A DNA stretch of 64,000 bases. It comes from Breviolum minutum Mf 1.05b.01. Its lineage: Eukaryota; Sar; Dinophyceae; Suessiales; Symbiodiniaceae. The first letter of the stretch is position 1; every line of letters starts with the position of its first letter. The DNA lies in assembly GCA_000507305.1 (NCBI GenBank), contig DF239026.1, positions 249,571-313,570 on the forward strand, in the 5' to 3' direction. The notes under the pieces are model-generated. The model made no database searches. It had not been told where the DNA came from and saw only the letters and a list, made by a program, of their open reading frames with translations. Position numbers and translations under genes: made by a program. Positions 42,504-53,100 of the stretch are shown here, piece after piece.

Positions 42504-43431
42504 ATTATTTTCATATAATTCACACCCAATATTCAAAATGAAAGCTGAACATGATGGTTTCCAAAAGGTATCGCATCTCCTTTTCGAAGAGTCCATTTTC
42601 AGCTTGCAGGTTTTACTACAGTGGAGTATATATATGTTTTACCTTTGTCAAAATAGATATTTGTTCTTTATTGGTGTATATAGACTCCTGCCAAAATGGG
42701 TCGAGTTTCCTATTTGTTAGAGATGAATATCTGGAAGTGGTGGCATAAACCATTAGTGAGTAGCTGCACTCATTGCATGAAGTGGCTCAGGCTTGACTTA
42801 GCTACATTCATACGACTTATCCACAACAAATTGCGCTATATTGTTGGTTCCATTTCGTTGATGCACTTCCAAGCGCGAGGATTCCTTGGGCCAAAACTTC
42901 AGTCCTTGTATGAAAATCTGCAGTTCTGGGACTTTGGAGAGAAAAATGTCCCCCCTTGTTTTGCCAAATGACCATTGAAAGGTGAGTGACCTAAGTGTCT
43001 TAGGTGAGGCGAGGTCATCTAAGATAGGTAAGAAAATCCACCCAGCTTTAGTGGTATTGAAGAAGAATCATGCTGATGTTCCAGCCAGCTATCTTCCATT
43101 TCCCAGTTCTGGTATTTGATATTCTCGGTATCACTGACTGTTATGGAATCTGTGAAGCTTTCCTCATAAGATCTATCCAACATAGCTCGAAAGAAACATG
43201 CCCCAACCCACACTTCCTTCAGACTTTCTGGAAAGAAAATCGAGTCTCCCTTGTGGGGAGTGAAAAGGTACTGTCCAGGCAAACCAAATATAGCAATAGA
43301 ACTTCTCTGATGTTCAAAAACAAACACATTTGAAAAAAAGAGTTTTGTATATTTGTATGTCTTTCACTGCTTTCTTAGCTTCCCGGAAATGATGTTCTAC
43401 ACTTTTTTCCATGCACCATTTTTGTTCGTAG

Positions 43432-43544
43432 CTCTGACGACAAAAAAGAACAGGCCGAAGAAGATGAAGTCCATGATGGCATCACCTGCTCTGGGTTTGG
43501 AGTCCTGGTGCATCGTTGTATCTACAAAGTTGATGTACCCAAAG
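43432..43544 (+). CDS. Acidic-to-folded exon, unknown protein
   Basis: It follows TTTTTGTTCGTAG and ends CCCAAAG/GTGTGG. From the second base it reads SDDKKEQAEEDEVHDGITCS, then GFGVLVHRCIYKVDVPK. The acidic head and hydrophobic, strand-like tail are strongly protein-like, and the frame stays open past the donor to about 43597. No family is recognised. Confidence 0.6.
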
Positions 43545-43961
43545 GTGTGGTGAAATTTTGGATTTTATACCAGCATCCTCTGAAGGGTGCTGTTTGAATC
43601 CCTAACTGATGGTGTATAGGCACCTGTTTTTATCATCCATTCACCGTCAAGCTTGGTGGATAATCTTATTTTCAATTGCTTCTATCATTTGTACTCCAGC
43701 TATGGTAAGCTATCATTTGTTTTTGGGTAGATGTTTTATCCCAGGATAAGCTTTCATGATAGATGATAGGTTTTTTTCTACTTATAAGTGAGCTACCATT
43801 TGTTTTTGCTCCACCCAACATACCAAAAACCAAAGCTGAGCCGCTGGCGAGCTAGGAATCCCCATGGGGTGCAATACCACCAGCTTGCAGCAATCATCAG
43901 CAATCCATGTATCTTTCACCTGTTGATTAGAATATGTTTTCCAATATGATCCCAGCCATGA

Positions 43962-44058
43962 CTAGCTGGTGGTTTCAAACTAGGGTGTTTGCACCCCTAC
44001 ATGGGGAAGCGATCCAATGTGACCAATATTTGTCAGGTGGGTAGAAACGACCAAATAG
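43962..44058. repeat. Family A element
   Basis: It runs from CTAGCTGGTGGTTTCAAACT to GGTAGAAACGACCAAATAG. Confidence 0.65.
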
Positions 44059-44237
44059 ACAACTAGATGAATTCTGACTTGATCCCAACAAAATTCCACG
44101 AACGGAGCTCAAACCAAGAACTGCGCGTTTTTTGTTGAACGATTTGGGTGAGAAAATATATCTCCTAACATGGCAATAGGTCACTAGGCATCACCACTTT
44201 TACATCTACATCTAGCCTAATTATAGGCATGTAACAG

Positions 44238-44306
44238 ATGAAAGCCACCTCAAAGAGATGCTTGGCATGGAACTCAAATCCTCCGAATTTTCGGGAAAAT
44301 CTCGGT
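44238..44306 (+). CDS. Exon candidate, unknown protein
   Basis: After GCATGTAACAG it reads ESHLKEMLGMELKSSEFSGK from the third base. It is helical and charged, in keeping with exons on either side. The 3' edge is not defined. Confidence 0.4.
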
Positions 44307-44739
44307 TGATAAATCATAGGTGCCATTCAACCAGATCCACATTGATGGATGTCCCTAACCATAGGAAGCGAGCTCAGGTGCTACCTACCCGACCTTTTCC
44401 GCCGGTTGGTCACCCCAAATGTCAGGTGAATAGTAAGGGAATCTCCCAAAGAATGTCCGAAGAATTCAGGTTTAGGAATTGTTGTTCCAATTTGCTCCAG
44501 ATAACTTTGAGGTGGCATTTAACCCAACCAAAGAAAAGGGGACGGTTTGTTTGGGATTGCTTGACTTCCCATCCGCCAGGCTTGACTTCCCAAAGAGTTT
44601 GAGTGGGTTAACTTCACCCAGTGTGAGTTTGATCTGGGGAAGCTTGCTGAAAACAAGAAAGACTGACCAATTTTTTTCCCTAGCAATATATCTACCCTCA
44701 GACCCCATGTTGAAAATCTGATGATCATTAGAAAACCTC

Positions 44740-44901
44740 ATGCACTCGCTGCCCCCCGGGAGATGTATCCCTTTCCTCCACAGCCATTGGGAAAGGTGTC
44801 ATGCATCGCCGATTCGGGGCGATCGTTTCAAATGTTGCCTGGTGATCATCACTTCGGAAAAGGGCGATTTTTGGGCGTGGGAAAAAACGACGGGTGACTG
44901 A
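44740..44901 (+). other. Coding-like stretch
   Basis: It is open for over 50 codons with AAPREMYPFPPQPLGKVSCI and FQMLPGDHHFGKGRFLGVGK, then a stop. A - strand frame also spans it. There are no firm splice sites. Confidence 0.3.
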
Positions 44902-45776
44902 GCAGGAGTGATTTTTTTCTTCCATTCTTGTTGGAGATTTCCAAAATGGATTGATGAAGTTGGATTGAAATTTTTGGAAGTCTCACTTGATACTGATGCA
45001 ACTAGATCATTCAAATTGAATTCTAAATAATTGACTTTCTTCTGGGTGGAAATGGGATTACTTCTGCCTCCTTTGCCTGATGAAAGAATGTCTCCTGACG
45101 TCGCATCCATGGCATTGAGCCGTAAGATTGATTGGCACCTTGCCTTTGGTTGGTTATTTCCGCCTTTCTGGGGATGAAATGCTATCCAGGTTTAGAAGAA
45201 ATTAAGAAGCCATTATTAAGAAATCCGTCATGATGAACCAACCGGGATTTCACGGAATGAAAATTGGTGGATGATTTTTCATGGCTCAAATGATCCATGA
45301 GCAATCTGTTTGGGGGGTTGGGCACTCGGCAGATACGATGAACAAGACTTTCTTGGATGATAACAAAGCTTTCTACAAGAAATCATGACAATCTAAGGGT
45401 GCCCTCCCAAGAAATATGGCCTTATTAAGGGGTTATTAACCATCATTGTCCCTTACTAGTCTCTACAAGAAAAAATCCTCAACCAATCATTGGCTCATTC
45501 ATGTCATGATCAAGCGGTCACATTCGAATTTTCGCCAATGCGAAATCCTTCCCGGAAGCGTGTAGACGATTTTTTTTCACCAGTTGAAGGGTGAAGGTGG
45601 ATATCAATGATATTTCCACACTCAACTTTGGTGGATAATTTCAGGGGTTGACCTTGGCTTTATTGAAAGAAACTTGGTGGTTAATAACCCCTTTAAAAAA
45701 AAAAAACTTGTTGTTGGTAGGGGTAGTTTTGAGGGGGAGTAGCTGGGATTCCCTTGAGAGGATACTTAAAAGTCAT

Positions 45777-45987
45777 GCTAGGTGCTGGTTTCAACGATTT
45801 AATTTCTGTTTACCCTCCGGGAAACAAACATAGCAATGGAAAATCCCCATTTTCAATAGGGAATACATCTTCAAAAGGGTTATTTTCCACTGCCATGTTA
45901 GTTTACCAGAGGGTACCTCTTCTTGGAGAAATGATTCCCAATTTGACTTGCGCATATGTTTCTGAAATGGGTCGCCAAAAAAGAACA
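45777..45987. repeat. Family A element interrupted by a D-like element
   Basis: The left A arm CTAGGTGCTGGTTTCAACGA is followed by a nested element (45811-45918, TACCCTCCGGGAAACAAAC to GTTTACCAGAGGGTA). A resumes with GGAGAAATGATTCCCAATTT and a decayed right arm. Confidence 0.6.
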
Positions 45988-46007
45988 CCTAGCACTGTTT
46001 TTTTTAT

Positions 46008-46119
46008 CTGGTCAAACTACAGCGACCTCACACAGACCTAGTCCCCAAATGGTGGTTTAGTAAGGAAAATCCTCTTATCTCACAGAAATCTAGGTTGATG
46101 AAATTTTATAATTTGGCCA
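46008..46119. repeat. Family H element, divergent subtype
   Basis: It runs from CTGGTCAAACTACAGCGACC to TTTATAATTTGGCCAA. Confidence 0.6.
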
Positions 46120-46128
46120 ATTTTGATG

Positions 46129-46237
46129 ATATGGGTGTTTCCAAAAATAGGGGTACCCCCAAATTATCCATTTTAATAGGGTTTTCCTTTATAAACCATC
46201 CATTTTGGGGTACCCCTAATTTTGGAAACACCCATAT
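46129..46237. repeat. Family B element, type copy
   Basis: The ends ATATGGGTGTTTCCAAAAAT and TAATTTTGGAAACACCCATAT, with GGGGTACCCC just inside both, give about 30 bp of nearly perfect inverted repeat. It stands 10 bp after the H copy. Confidence 0.85.
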
Positions 46238-47128
46238 GCTTTTGTAACAATTCTTTTTGTTGTTCCCTTGATTTTTCATCGGCCCGGCTGAGGTTCTGTT
46301 TGCGAATCCATGGATTTATGTCGGGCCTCAGGGGAAGGTGAAACATTAACCTGTAAACTTAAACCTTTCTTTTAGGTGGTAGCTTTCAGGGGTGTGTAAT
46401 GATCAGTATGTCCAAAGTGGTAAACATGTCCCCAACGTATTTGAAAAATTATCGGAAAGTGGCTGTTTATCTTGATGTTTAGTCGTTCTCGTTGCGCCAG
46501 AAACTTGGCAAAAAACCCTGTTTTTGGTTGCACTCCCTGGAAACAAAAAAATACGAGCGAAAGCACCTGCGAATGTATTTTTGCAAGGTATCCCCAAAAA
46601 AAGGACATGTTCGAAGTTTTACCTCCAAGCATCCATTTTGTGAGGTGTTTTTTTGGGCACAGTCCGTGCCTCTGCAGTTTTTTTTAAGATTGGAGGTTTA
46701 ACAAAGTAAAGGTCGGTTTGGAACATCTCACACAAGACTGATTTTTAATTTTGATATTGAGTTAAAGTTGAGACTTGATTTTTCATCAACAGAACAGCTG
46801 GACAATCAAAGGAACCGAATATACTTAGATACCCTTTCTAACATGATCAACGTTCCAACAATATATAGCAATAGTGTTGGTTACTTTTGCTCACGCATCA
46901 ACCCCATGTTTTGCGTATTCCTGCAGAAAACCCACTGTAAAAATCCAATAAGGAGCGATGTCCTTTTCCAGAATACAGATACACTGGAAGCTGTATTGGA
47001 GAAGCCTGATTTGGATAGGTAGTGATTCGTGTCTATTAGTACAGTATATGAACATTCTATTGACATATTTTAAAATGAATATATCGGATATTGAAAGGAT
47101 CAAATACTCGAAACTCCTGAAACAAAAG

Positions 47129-47192
47129 AGACTGCAAGAATGCGACAAGCTGCGTCTCGGAAGGCGAGAAATGCTATGACAAGCGGTCTGAG
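47129..47192 (+). CDS. Arg/Ala-rich exon
   Basis: It lies between ACAAAAG and a consensus GTGAGC donor. From the third base it reads TARMRQAASRKARNAMTSGL. It is basic and helical, like other exons of the presumed RNA-processing gene. An open stretch just upstream (46768-47022) is read in another frame and is not called. Confidence 0.5.
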
Positions 47193-47459
47193 GTGAGCAG
47201 ACCAAAAAAAAATCATTGGTGCGTGGGCTCCCTACAGATAAAAGGATTCAAACATGGTAGGATGAGTTGTTTGTTTAATGAAGTCATACTAAACCCAAAC
47301 CCCGCAAATAGAAGGGTATAGTCATTAGATTCATTTAGTGTGTTCAATTCTAGGTTTCTTACAGTTTTCATAGAGTTCATCAACAAACGACATCACAAAA
47401 TTGCAGAAATCCTCATGACGAACCGACAGGGAGTTTTCATGGTTTGAAGAGTTTTGCAG

Positions 47460-47580
47460 CTGAAATTTCGACGCCCCTTTCCCGGAAGCATCCGTTCCGT
47501 CAGGGAAAGGTCTTCTGCCAGCTGGACCATCGGTTCTTCAAAAAGAAGTTCGTGAAAGGGGAGGTGCAACTATCGGCCCC
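47460..47580 (+). other. Exon candidate with three open frames
   Basis: An acceptor AGAGTTTTGCAG precedes a GC-rich stretch open in all + frames, giving for example PFPEASVPSGKGLLPAGPSV, RRPFPGSIRSVRERSSAS or SRKHPFRQGKVFCQLDHRFF. The first matches the Pro/Ala-rich style nearby. The frame is not decided. Confidence 0.35.
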
Positions 47581-47940
47581 GTCACAGAGAATGGGAGTTC
47601 AAAAAAAAACACCCCTGTAATTTTTTACATGCAGTTTTCCACATGAAAAATGACCATCCCAAAAGGGAGAGAAAAACAACAAAGGTGGCAACTTGAGCAA
47701 GTATTTGTGTGAACTTCCTTTCCTCCACCTGAGCCTGTTTTTTTTCTTGGGCTCATTTTTTGACCAGAGCGAAAAAAGAAAAAACAGCCAGCAATGAAAG
47801 CATTTCAAACACGGAAATTATGGGATATTAATATTCACCATATGGGTGGTTTATCCAAAATAGTGACCATTGGGTGTATTACCCCCGGGTAAAATTTTGG
47901 TATCCATTTGGAAATGTGCATCAGATCCTTTCCTCAACAG

Positions 47941-47973
47941 GCCCGCACTCCTGCTAAGCCGGAGGCAGCACAG
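47941..47973 (+). CDS. 33-nt Ala/Pro mini-exon
   Basis: It lies after TTTCCTCAACAG and before GTGGGA, phase 0. It reads ARTPAKPEAAQ. Short, but both sites are good. Confidence 0.5.
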
Positions 47974-48252
47974 GTGGGATGTTGCGGATCCAGGTTTCCT
48001 AAGGGATGGATGGATCTACTTTAGGTGATGAATACGAATATCAACTGGGGGTCCCCTAGTCAACTAACATGGCAACAGAAAATGGAGCTTTTGAAGATGT
48101 ATCTTCTACTGAAAACGGGGGATTTCAATCTAAGGAAAAATCAAACCAAAACGCCCATCGGTCCCACGTATCATCGAAAAGGTGAAACTTCGAAGGTGAA
48201 GGTCCCGCAACCCACCGACTTCTGTAGTATCGTTGAATTTCGGTTGTTTTGA

Positions 48253-48370
48253 TACTCCCCGGACAACTAACGAATGTCCCCTGAAAATCAATGGTTGGAA
48301 GATGTATTTCCTATTAAAACAATCCTTATACAATCCTTTTTCAGAGGACATGTTGGTTTTCGGGTGTGTA
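48253..48370. repeat. Family D element, type copy
   Basis: It runs from TACTCCCCGGACAACTAACG to ATGTTGGTTTTCGGGTGTGTA. A shorter D-like fragment stands at about 48055-48120. Confidence 0.7.
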
Positions 48371-48576
48371 TATTTTTTCATTTGTATCTAAAATTTATAC
48401 GCTACGCATTCCGGCAATTTCTGGGTTTTAATCCATGACTCGTTCACCCACTGATTGTTCTTGGCTTGGCTTATTGTTTATTTCAATTTCCCCCAACAAA
48501 ATGACTCCAAAAAACTGGGGCCCCTGGTTCATCTCACTCCTGAAAGCCTAAAAAATGACGGGGAAGATGAACCCAA

Positions 48577-48630
48577 CCCCATTTTGAGGATCCTATTTTT
48601 CAAATTGGGGTGGTGAAAAACCACCAACTA
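48577..48630. repeat. Right half of a family A element
   Basis: It carries ATTTTTCAAATTGGGGTGG and AAAAACCACCAACTAG. No left half is visible. Confidence 0.5.
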
Positions 48631-49125
48631 GGGATTGATCGTTTTTGGAAAACCATCTGATTCTAAACAACCATTCATCAGAAATTTCATCACCACTCTT
48701 ACTTACTAAAACTCATGATCAATGATCATCTTTGTTGGTGGAATTCTTCCTTCAGTGGTTTGGATACCAAAAAAACGATCCAACAATTCCCACCACATCG
48801 AAGGATGCAGCCCTCTGTTAGTGGAAGAAGGCTAGTTCACCTGAAAAATCAGACCCTGGAAAAGGAGATGAACCGAACTTGTAAACCATTTTCAGCTTAA
48901 CCTTCGTGGGTCTATATACCTATAACTTGGGTCCTGCCTAAACACTGCAAAAAGCAGTGGATGAACCAAACCCTGATGGTTTAGGGTATAATTATAGGGT
49001 ATGATACTACCCTATAGTTGTGTGGGAATTATAAGCATCATAAACCCATGAAAATTTTGGATCCCTCAATGAAAAAACTCCCAGGATTTGATGGTTTTTG
49101 TTTGTGCATGGCTCACCTTCCCGCA

Positions 49126-49212
49126 GGCCCCTGCAGCCACTGCTCCAAATGCCGCCATGCCGATGATGCCGGGCATGGCCAACCTACAGCACCTCGGAAA
49201 GTTGAGAAACGT
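49126..49212 (+). CDS. Pro/Ala/Met-rich exon
   Basis: After CACCTTCCCGCAG it reads APAATAPNAAMPMMPGMANL, then QHLGKLRNV, to a GTGGGT donor. It is strongly similar in style to the disordered exons at 21-27 kb. Confidence 0.65.
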
Positions 49213-49288
49213 CGTGGGTGAAGACCTTCGGAAAAAAAGGAAAGAAAGGAGGAGTTTGCGAAAAGAAATGGTTGAAAAAAGGTTGTTT

Positions 49289-49386
49289 GGGTAGTGGTTT
49301 CACAGATTTTTTGGATGTGTTTATCTTGAAAATTGGGGGAGATGATGCAGATTTGACGAACCTACTTTTTGAAAAGATCGTTGTAG
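49289..49386 (+). repeat. Family A-derived sequence in the last intron
   Basis: GTAGTGGTTTCACAGATTTT at the left, AAATTGGGGGAGATGATG and CAGATTTGACGAACC match the A centre. The right arm is lost. Confidence 0.5.
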
Positions 49387-49450
49387 ATTCTAGGGTTTCC
49401 CTCCAAACCCTTGGTTGCCCTGTGCCTTTGGTGCCTTTGGACTTGACAAG

Positions 49451-49493
49451 GCAAATGCCAAATCTTCAACAGATGCAGCAGATGATGTCGTGA
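49451..49493 (+). CDS. Terminal exon, Gln/Met-rich C-terminus
   Basis: After GACTTGACAAG it reads QMPNLQQMQQMMS and a TGA. It is the only well-supported stop of the series, so at least one gene ends here, 170 bp before the copia element. Gln/Met style links it to the exon at 49.13 kb. Confidence 0.6.
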
Positions 49494-49665
49494 CCTAAGA
49501 CCACCATGGACCGAAAATCTAAACTGCCTTTTCATATGGAGGTGAAAAGAAACGAAACGTAGTTGGCTTGAACCAAGATGGAATTATGGTATTAATTGGA
49601 GGTATTCCCCCTGCCAATTCTGACATATTTAGGGTTCGAAACTGCCCAAGCTTAATTTCAGTATT

Positions 49666-49800
49666 TGCAAAAGGTTTAAGAACCTGTTTTATCCTCTTGG
49701 ACAAAGGGCTGCGCAGTCAACTCATACATGCAACTGACTATACAAGATACATGTACAAGGGAACACCGATAATGCACATAAGAGTAGGTGTATTTTCGCA
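49666..49800 (-). repeat. 3' LTR (left copy)
   Basis: On the + strand it begins TGCAAAAGGTTTAAGAACC and ends GTAGGTGTATTTTCGCA. Base for base it equals the copy at 57021. At 135 bp it is very short for an LTR, so promoter and polyadenylation signals must be compact or lie in adjacent internal sequence. Confidence 0.95.
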
Positions 49801-49811
49801 CCCTCCTTGTT
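49801..49811 (-). promoter_or_regulatory. Polypurine tract
   Basis: Read on the - strand, AACAAGGAGGG touches the 3' LTR, the expected place for the plus-strand primer. Confidence 0.75.
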
Positions 49812-50156
49812 GCCTTGTGCATACCGGTGGCGTATTGGGCTCAAAAGAATCATTTCCAACAACTGCTCCTTATCAACTCGTTTTGAGCATGTTGCCTTCC
49901 ATGATATACCGCTTCCAGACAGTCTAAACTTTACAAAGACTCGTGCCTGTGCGGATTTACTGGCGGTGATCTTGGTTGTCTAGCAAACCTTCTCACCCTT
50001 AACCTGGTAACGAAGAACCTTTCAGTTGTCGTTTTCCTGGTTTTGAAGCATGCACTTGAAACTGGTACCAATACAGTTCGGACCGTAATGGCACAAACTT
50101 GTCAGAGCGAGCGAGCGTGTTGAAGGTCAAACTGTACCAATCAGAACAACAAAATG
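49812..50156 (-). other. Copia 3' untranslated segment
   Basis: About 345 bp lie between the gag-pol stop and the purine tract. No open frame of note; no repeat family recognised. Confidence 0.6.
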
Positions 50157-53100
50157 TTACTTCCGGTGGTACCCGGCGCTACTTTCACCTTGCAAAGGTG
50201 CCACCCTCCTAGGCCGTTGTCTGTTGAGTCCGCTGTGAAGTTGCCTAATGCTTAGCAGTGATGCTTGTTGCGGTTGCCACTTCTTGGGACGAGTGTCAGT
50301 GTCTGCGTTTTCGTTTACGCTACCAACTGTTCTCATGCTTGCCTTGGTCACATGTCTGTCAAGTCCTTCCTGTGTGAGGTCTACCATTCCTATCATTTCT
50401 CTTCCGGATCGTACCTGGTCACCTGTACTCAAATGTTTGGTCAATATGTCTGATGGATTCTTGTCTCCGCGAACTTTCCCCACGATTACCTGCTTGGTTT
50501 TGACAAGTTCTTGCACGTACAAGTGCGAAACAGCCACATGTCTCATCTTTCCTACTCCCATCTTCCGTGAACCCTGAAGCGCTGCTGAACTGTCACACCA
50601 AATCCTTGGTGTGTCCACAAGAAGTCCAAAGTCAAGTTCACAAAGGTTCTTGAGAAATACGGTGTCCTTAGCACACTGGGTCAAAGAGCGAATCTCCGCT
50701 TCTCCACTGCTAGTAGCTGGAACCCCTGGTTGAGTGTGCGACGAACACTCAATTGCTGTCCCTGCTAAGAATGTGATAGAGCCACTAGTTGATTTTCTGG
50801 TTTCAACATCTCCAGCCCAATCACTATCGCAATAGGAATGGAGAGGAATTGCTTCCTTAGTGTCTAAGTCTTCAGAGATCTTGGTGATGTGTCCGCAATC
50901 CTTAGTACCAACAAGGTATCGACCTAAGGTTTTCAGGTTGTTGTAATCACACTGCCTTGGCTCTCGAATCCGGCGAGCAAGCTCCTTGACACTGAATTTG
51001 ATGTCAGGTCTGTCCTGTGCTAAATAGATCCCTGAGCCTACACAACTAGCATATGTGGCCTTGTCTTTCTCATTCAACAAAGTGTCCTGTTTCAAATCGA
51101 GTTTCTTACCTGGCACTGGACTTGGTTTGGCATTCTCTAGTCCCAGTTGTCGCAAGATAGTCTGGATGTGCCTTTCGTTTGGTTTTGTGATGATTGCATT
51201 TTCCACGTTGATCTTCTTTCTACCTAAGAACTCAGACGTCATTGAATTTCCACGTCTCGGGTATTCAATTTCTCCCATCTTTAGCTTACATCCATTTGCA
51301 GGCAACTGCACAGTCAGCAAATCAATCAATGTTTCTTCCGGACCGCATATGTCGAAATCGTCAATGTGATGTACAAGCACAACTCCTGTCTTGGCGCATC
51401 TGTACACACAAGCGTCCAGCTTTCCTCTTGAAAACTGATACTTGCTGCTTGGCAGGCAAGTAGTGAGAATTTCCTCCAAACGGTCTCGGTATTGAGCCGC
51501 TGCTGACTGCCTTCCGTAAATGTTGCCATCGACTTGCCATACAATGTCATGTTTTGGTACGTCTTGAAGTTCCTGTTGGATTTCTTTTGTCTGACTAAGA
51601 AGCCAGGTGTCATAATCTTCCAGCCATTCTTCAGGAGGTTTCATCATGACTGGTTGTCCTTTGCTGTCCCCTTGATCTTTTGCTATCAAGAAAGCTGATG
51701 TCAGGTCTGCTTTCACACGGGGCATTGACCGTACCAAGCTGTACACTTCTAGTATCTTCCGGCTACACCCTTGAGGTGTGGGGCAGAAGTTGCTTGGTGC
51801 TTCTGAACTGTTTCTGTCTTCCTCATTTCCTTTCCGTTTGAAATCCTGGCAAGTGAGCCTTGCCTTGACATGTCCTTCTGCGACCTTGTCAACCCAACGA
51901 TGTCCAAATATGGAAATTTCACGTGGGAGTTCCTTCCGGTTCCTTGGTCGGAAAGCTCCAAACTCCATGTTCAACTTTCTCAATTCTTCTTTTCGCGCCT
52001 TGTTGATTTCTGCTGCATCTGCTTGCAGAGTGTCCAAATAGTCCATGATGTTGCACACGGTTTCTGTTTGAAAACAATCTCCATGGGCTTTTAGCCATGT
52101 CTTGTACCTTTGCACATCTCGCAGAGGTATGCCATTCATATTTGCCTTTACAGAACTGCTTTCTCCATCCACAACAGCACTAATCACATCCTCCGACTTC
52201 TGTTCTCGCATGGTCACATCGCCAAGCTCTGCCTCGTGATCTGCAGCTTGGTCCATGTCTTGGTCCGCTGATCTAGCATCGCCCTCAGCGTTCCCGGTGA
52301 TACCCGGCCGTTGGGCAGAGGTGCTACCCTCAACCTGCGCATCTGTTTTCAACCTTTTACTTGCTGCTTCTTCAACTTTAATCTCTTCACCTTCTTCATC
52401 TACCTTCATTGAACTCCTGCGGCTGGAGCTACTGGCTAGCTTTGATGGATCGGTCAAAGGCACTCTGGGCGCTTTTGGTGGTGCAATTGTCGGCATTGGA
52501 ATCGGCACAGGGATGGCCGAGTCATCGTCCAATGGCCGATCAAAGTCATAGGTTTCTTGGCTTTCAACTTCTGGGACCACGTTGGCGTCCACAACCGACT
52601 TCATAGTTTCTGGCCTGCTCTTTGCGATACCCAGAACTGTGTTCCATGGCACTCCTCGACCAACGTTGAGGATGTAGTCCTGGTGCTGGGAATCTTGCGG
52701 CAGTCTTCTCACGGTTCGGTATGTTTGAGTTCCAACTTCCGTCATGACTAGGTGCTCATCAGACGTAGTGGTTTTCCCGCAATAGGTTCCTTTGACCCAT
52801 CTGGGGGCCTGCTTTTCCTTGACCTTGGGAAGCTTGGCCATCACTGTTTCTCCAAAAGGAACGATTTCACCATGGTATTCAGCTCCTGCAATGACATGGT
52901 ATGGGGTAGTTCTGGTTTGGTTAACATGGTATCGCGCAACAGTCCATGCGCTGTGCCTGACCAACCATGGGAAAATCATGTGCTCTACTGTGATTTCACT
53001 CTTGTACTTCTCATTCAGGCTAGCGAGCCATGTTCTTATTTTGCCCCCCAAGATACCGTTGATGGTTTCTCCATCAGCAAGAGATTGAGAACTGTACCTT

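Larger units (their letters stand above)
40300..43400. other. Interval mostly of repeats, few exon hints
   Basis: It holds K (41.40), C (41.73) and B (42.00) copies. Weak exon hints are VKPATMGAESMNPPN (about 41300-41345, after TCTCTAG), TRKSHSTSGVTIAPPVG (about 41890-41940) and KIHPALVVLKKNHADVPASY (about 43030-43100). None has two firm edges. Confidence 0.4.
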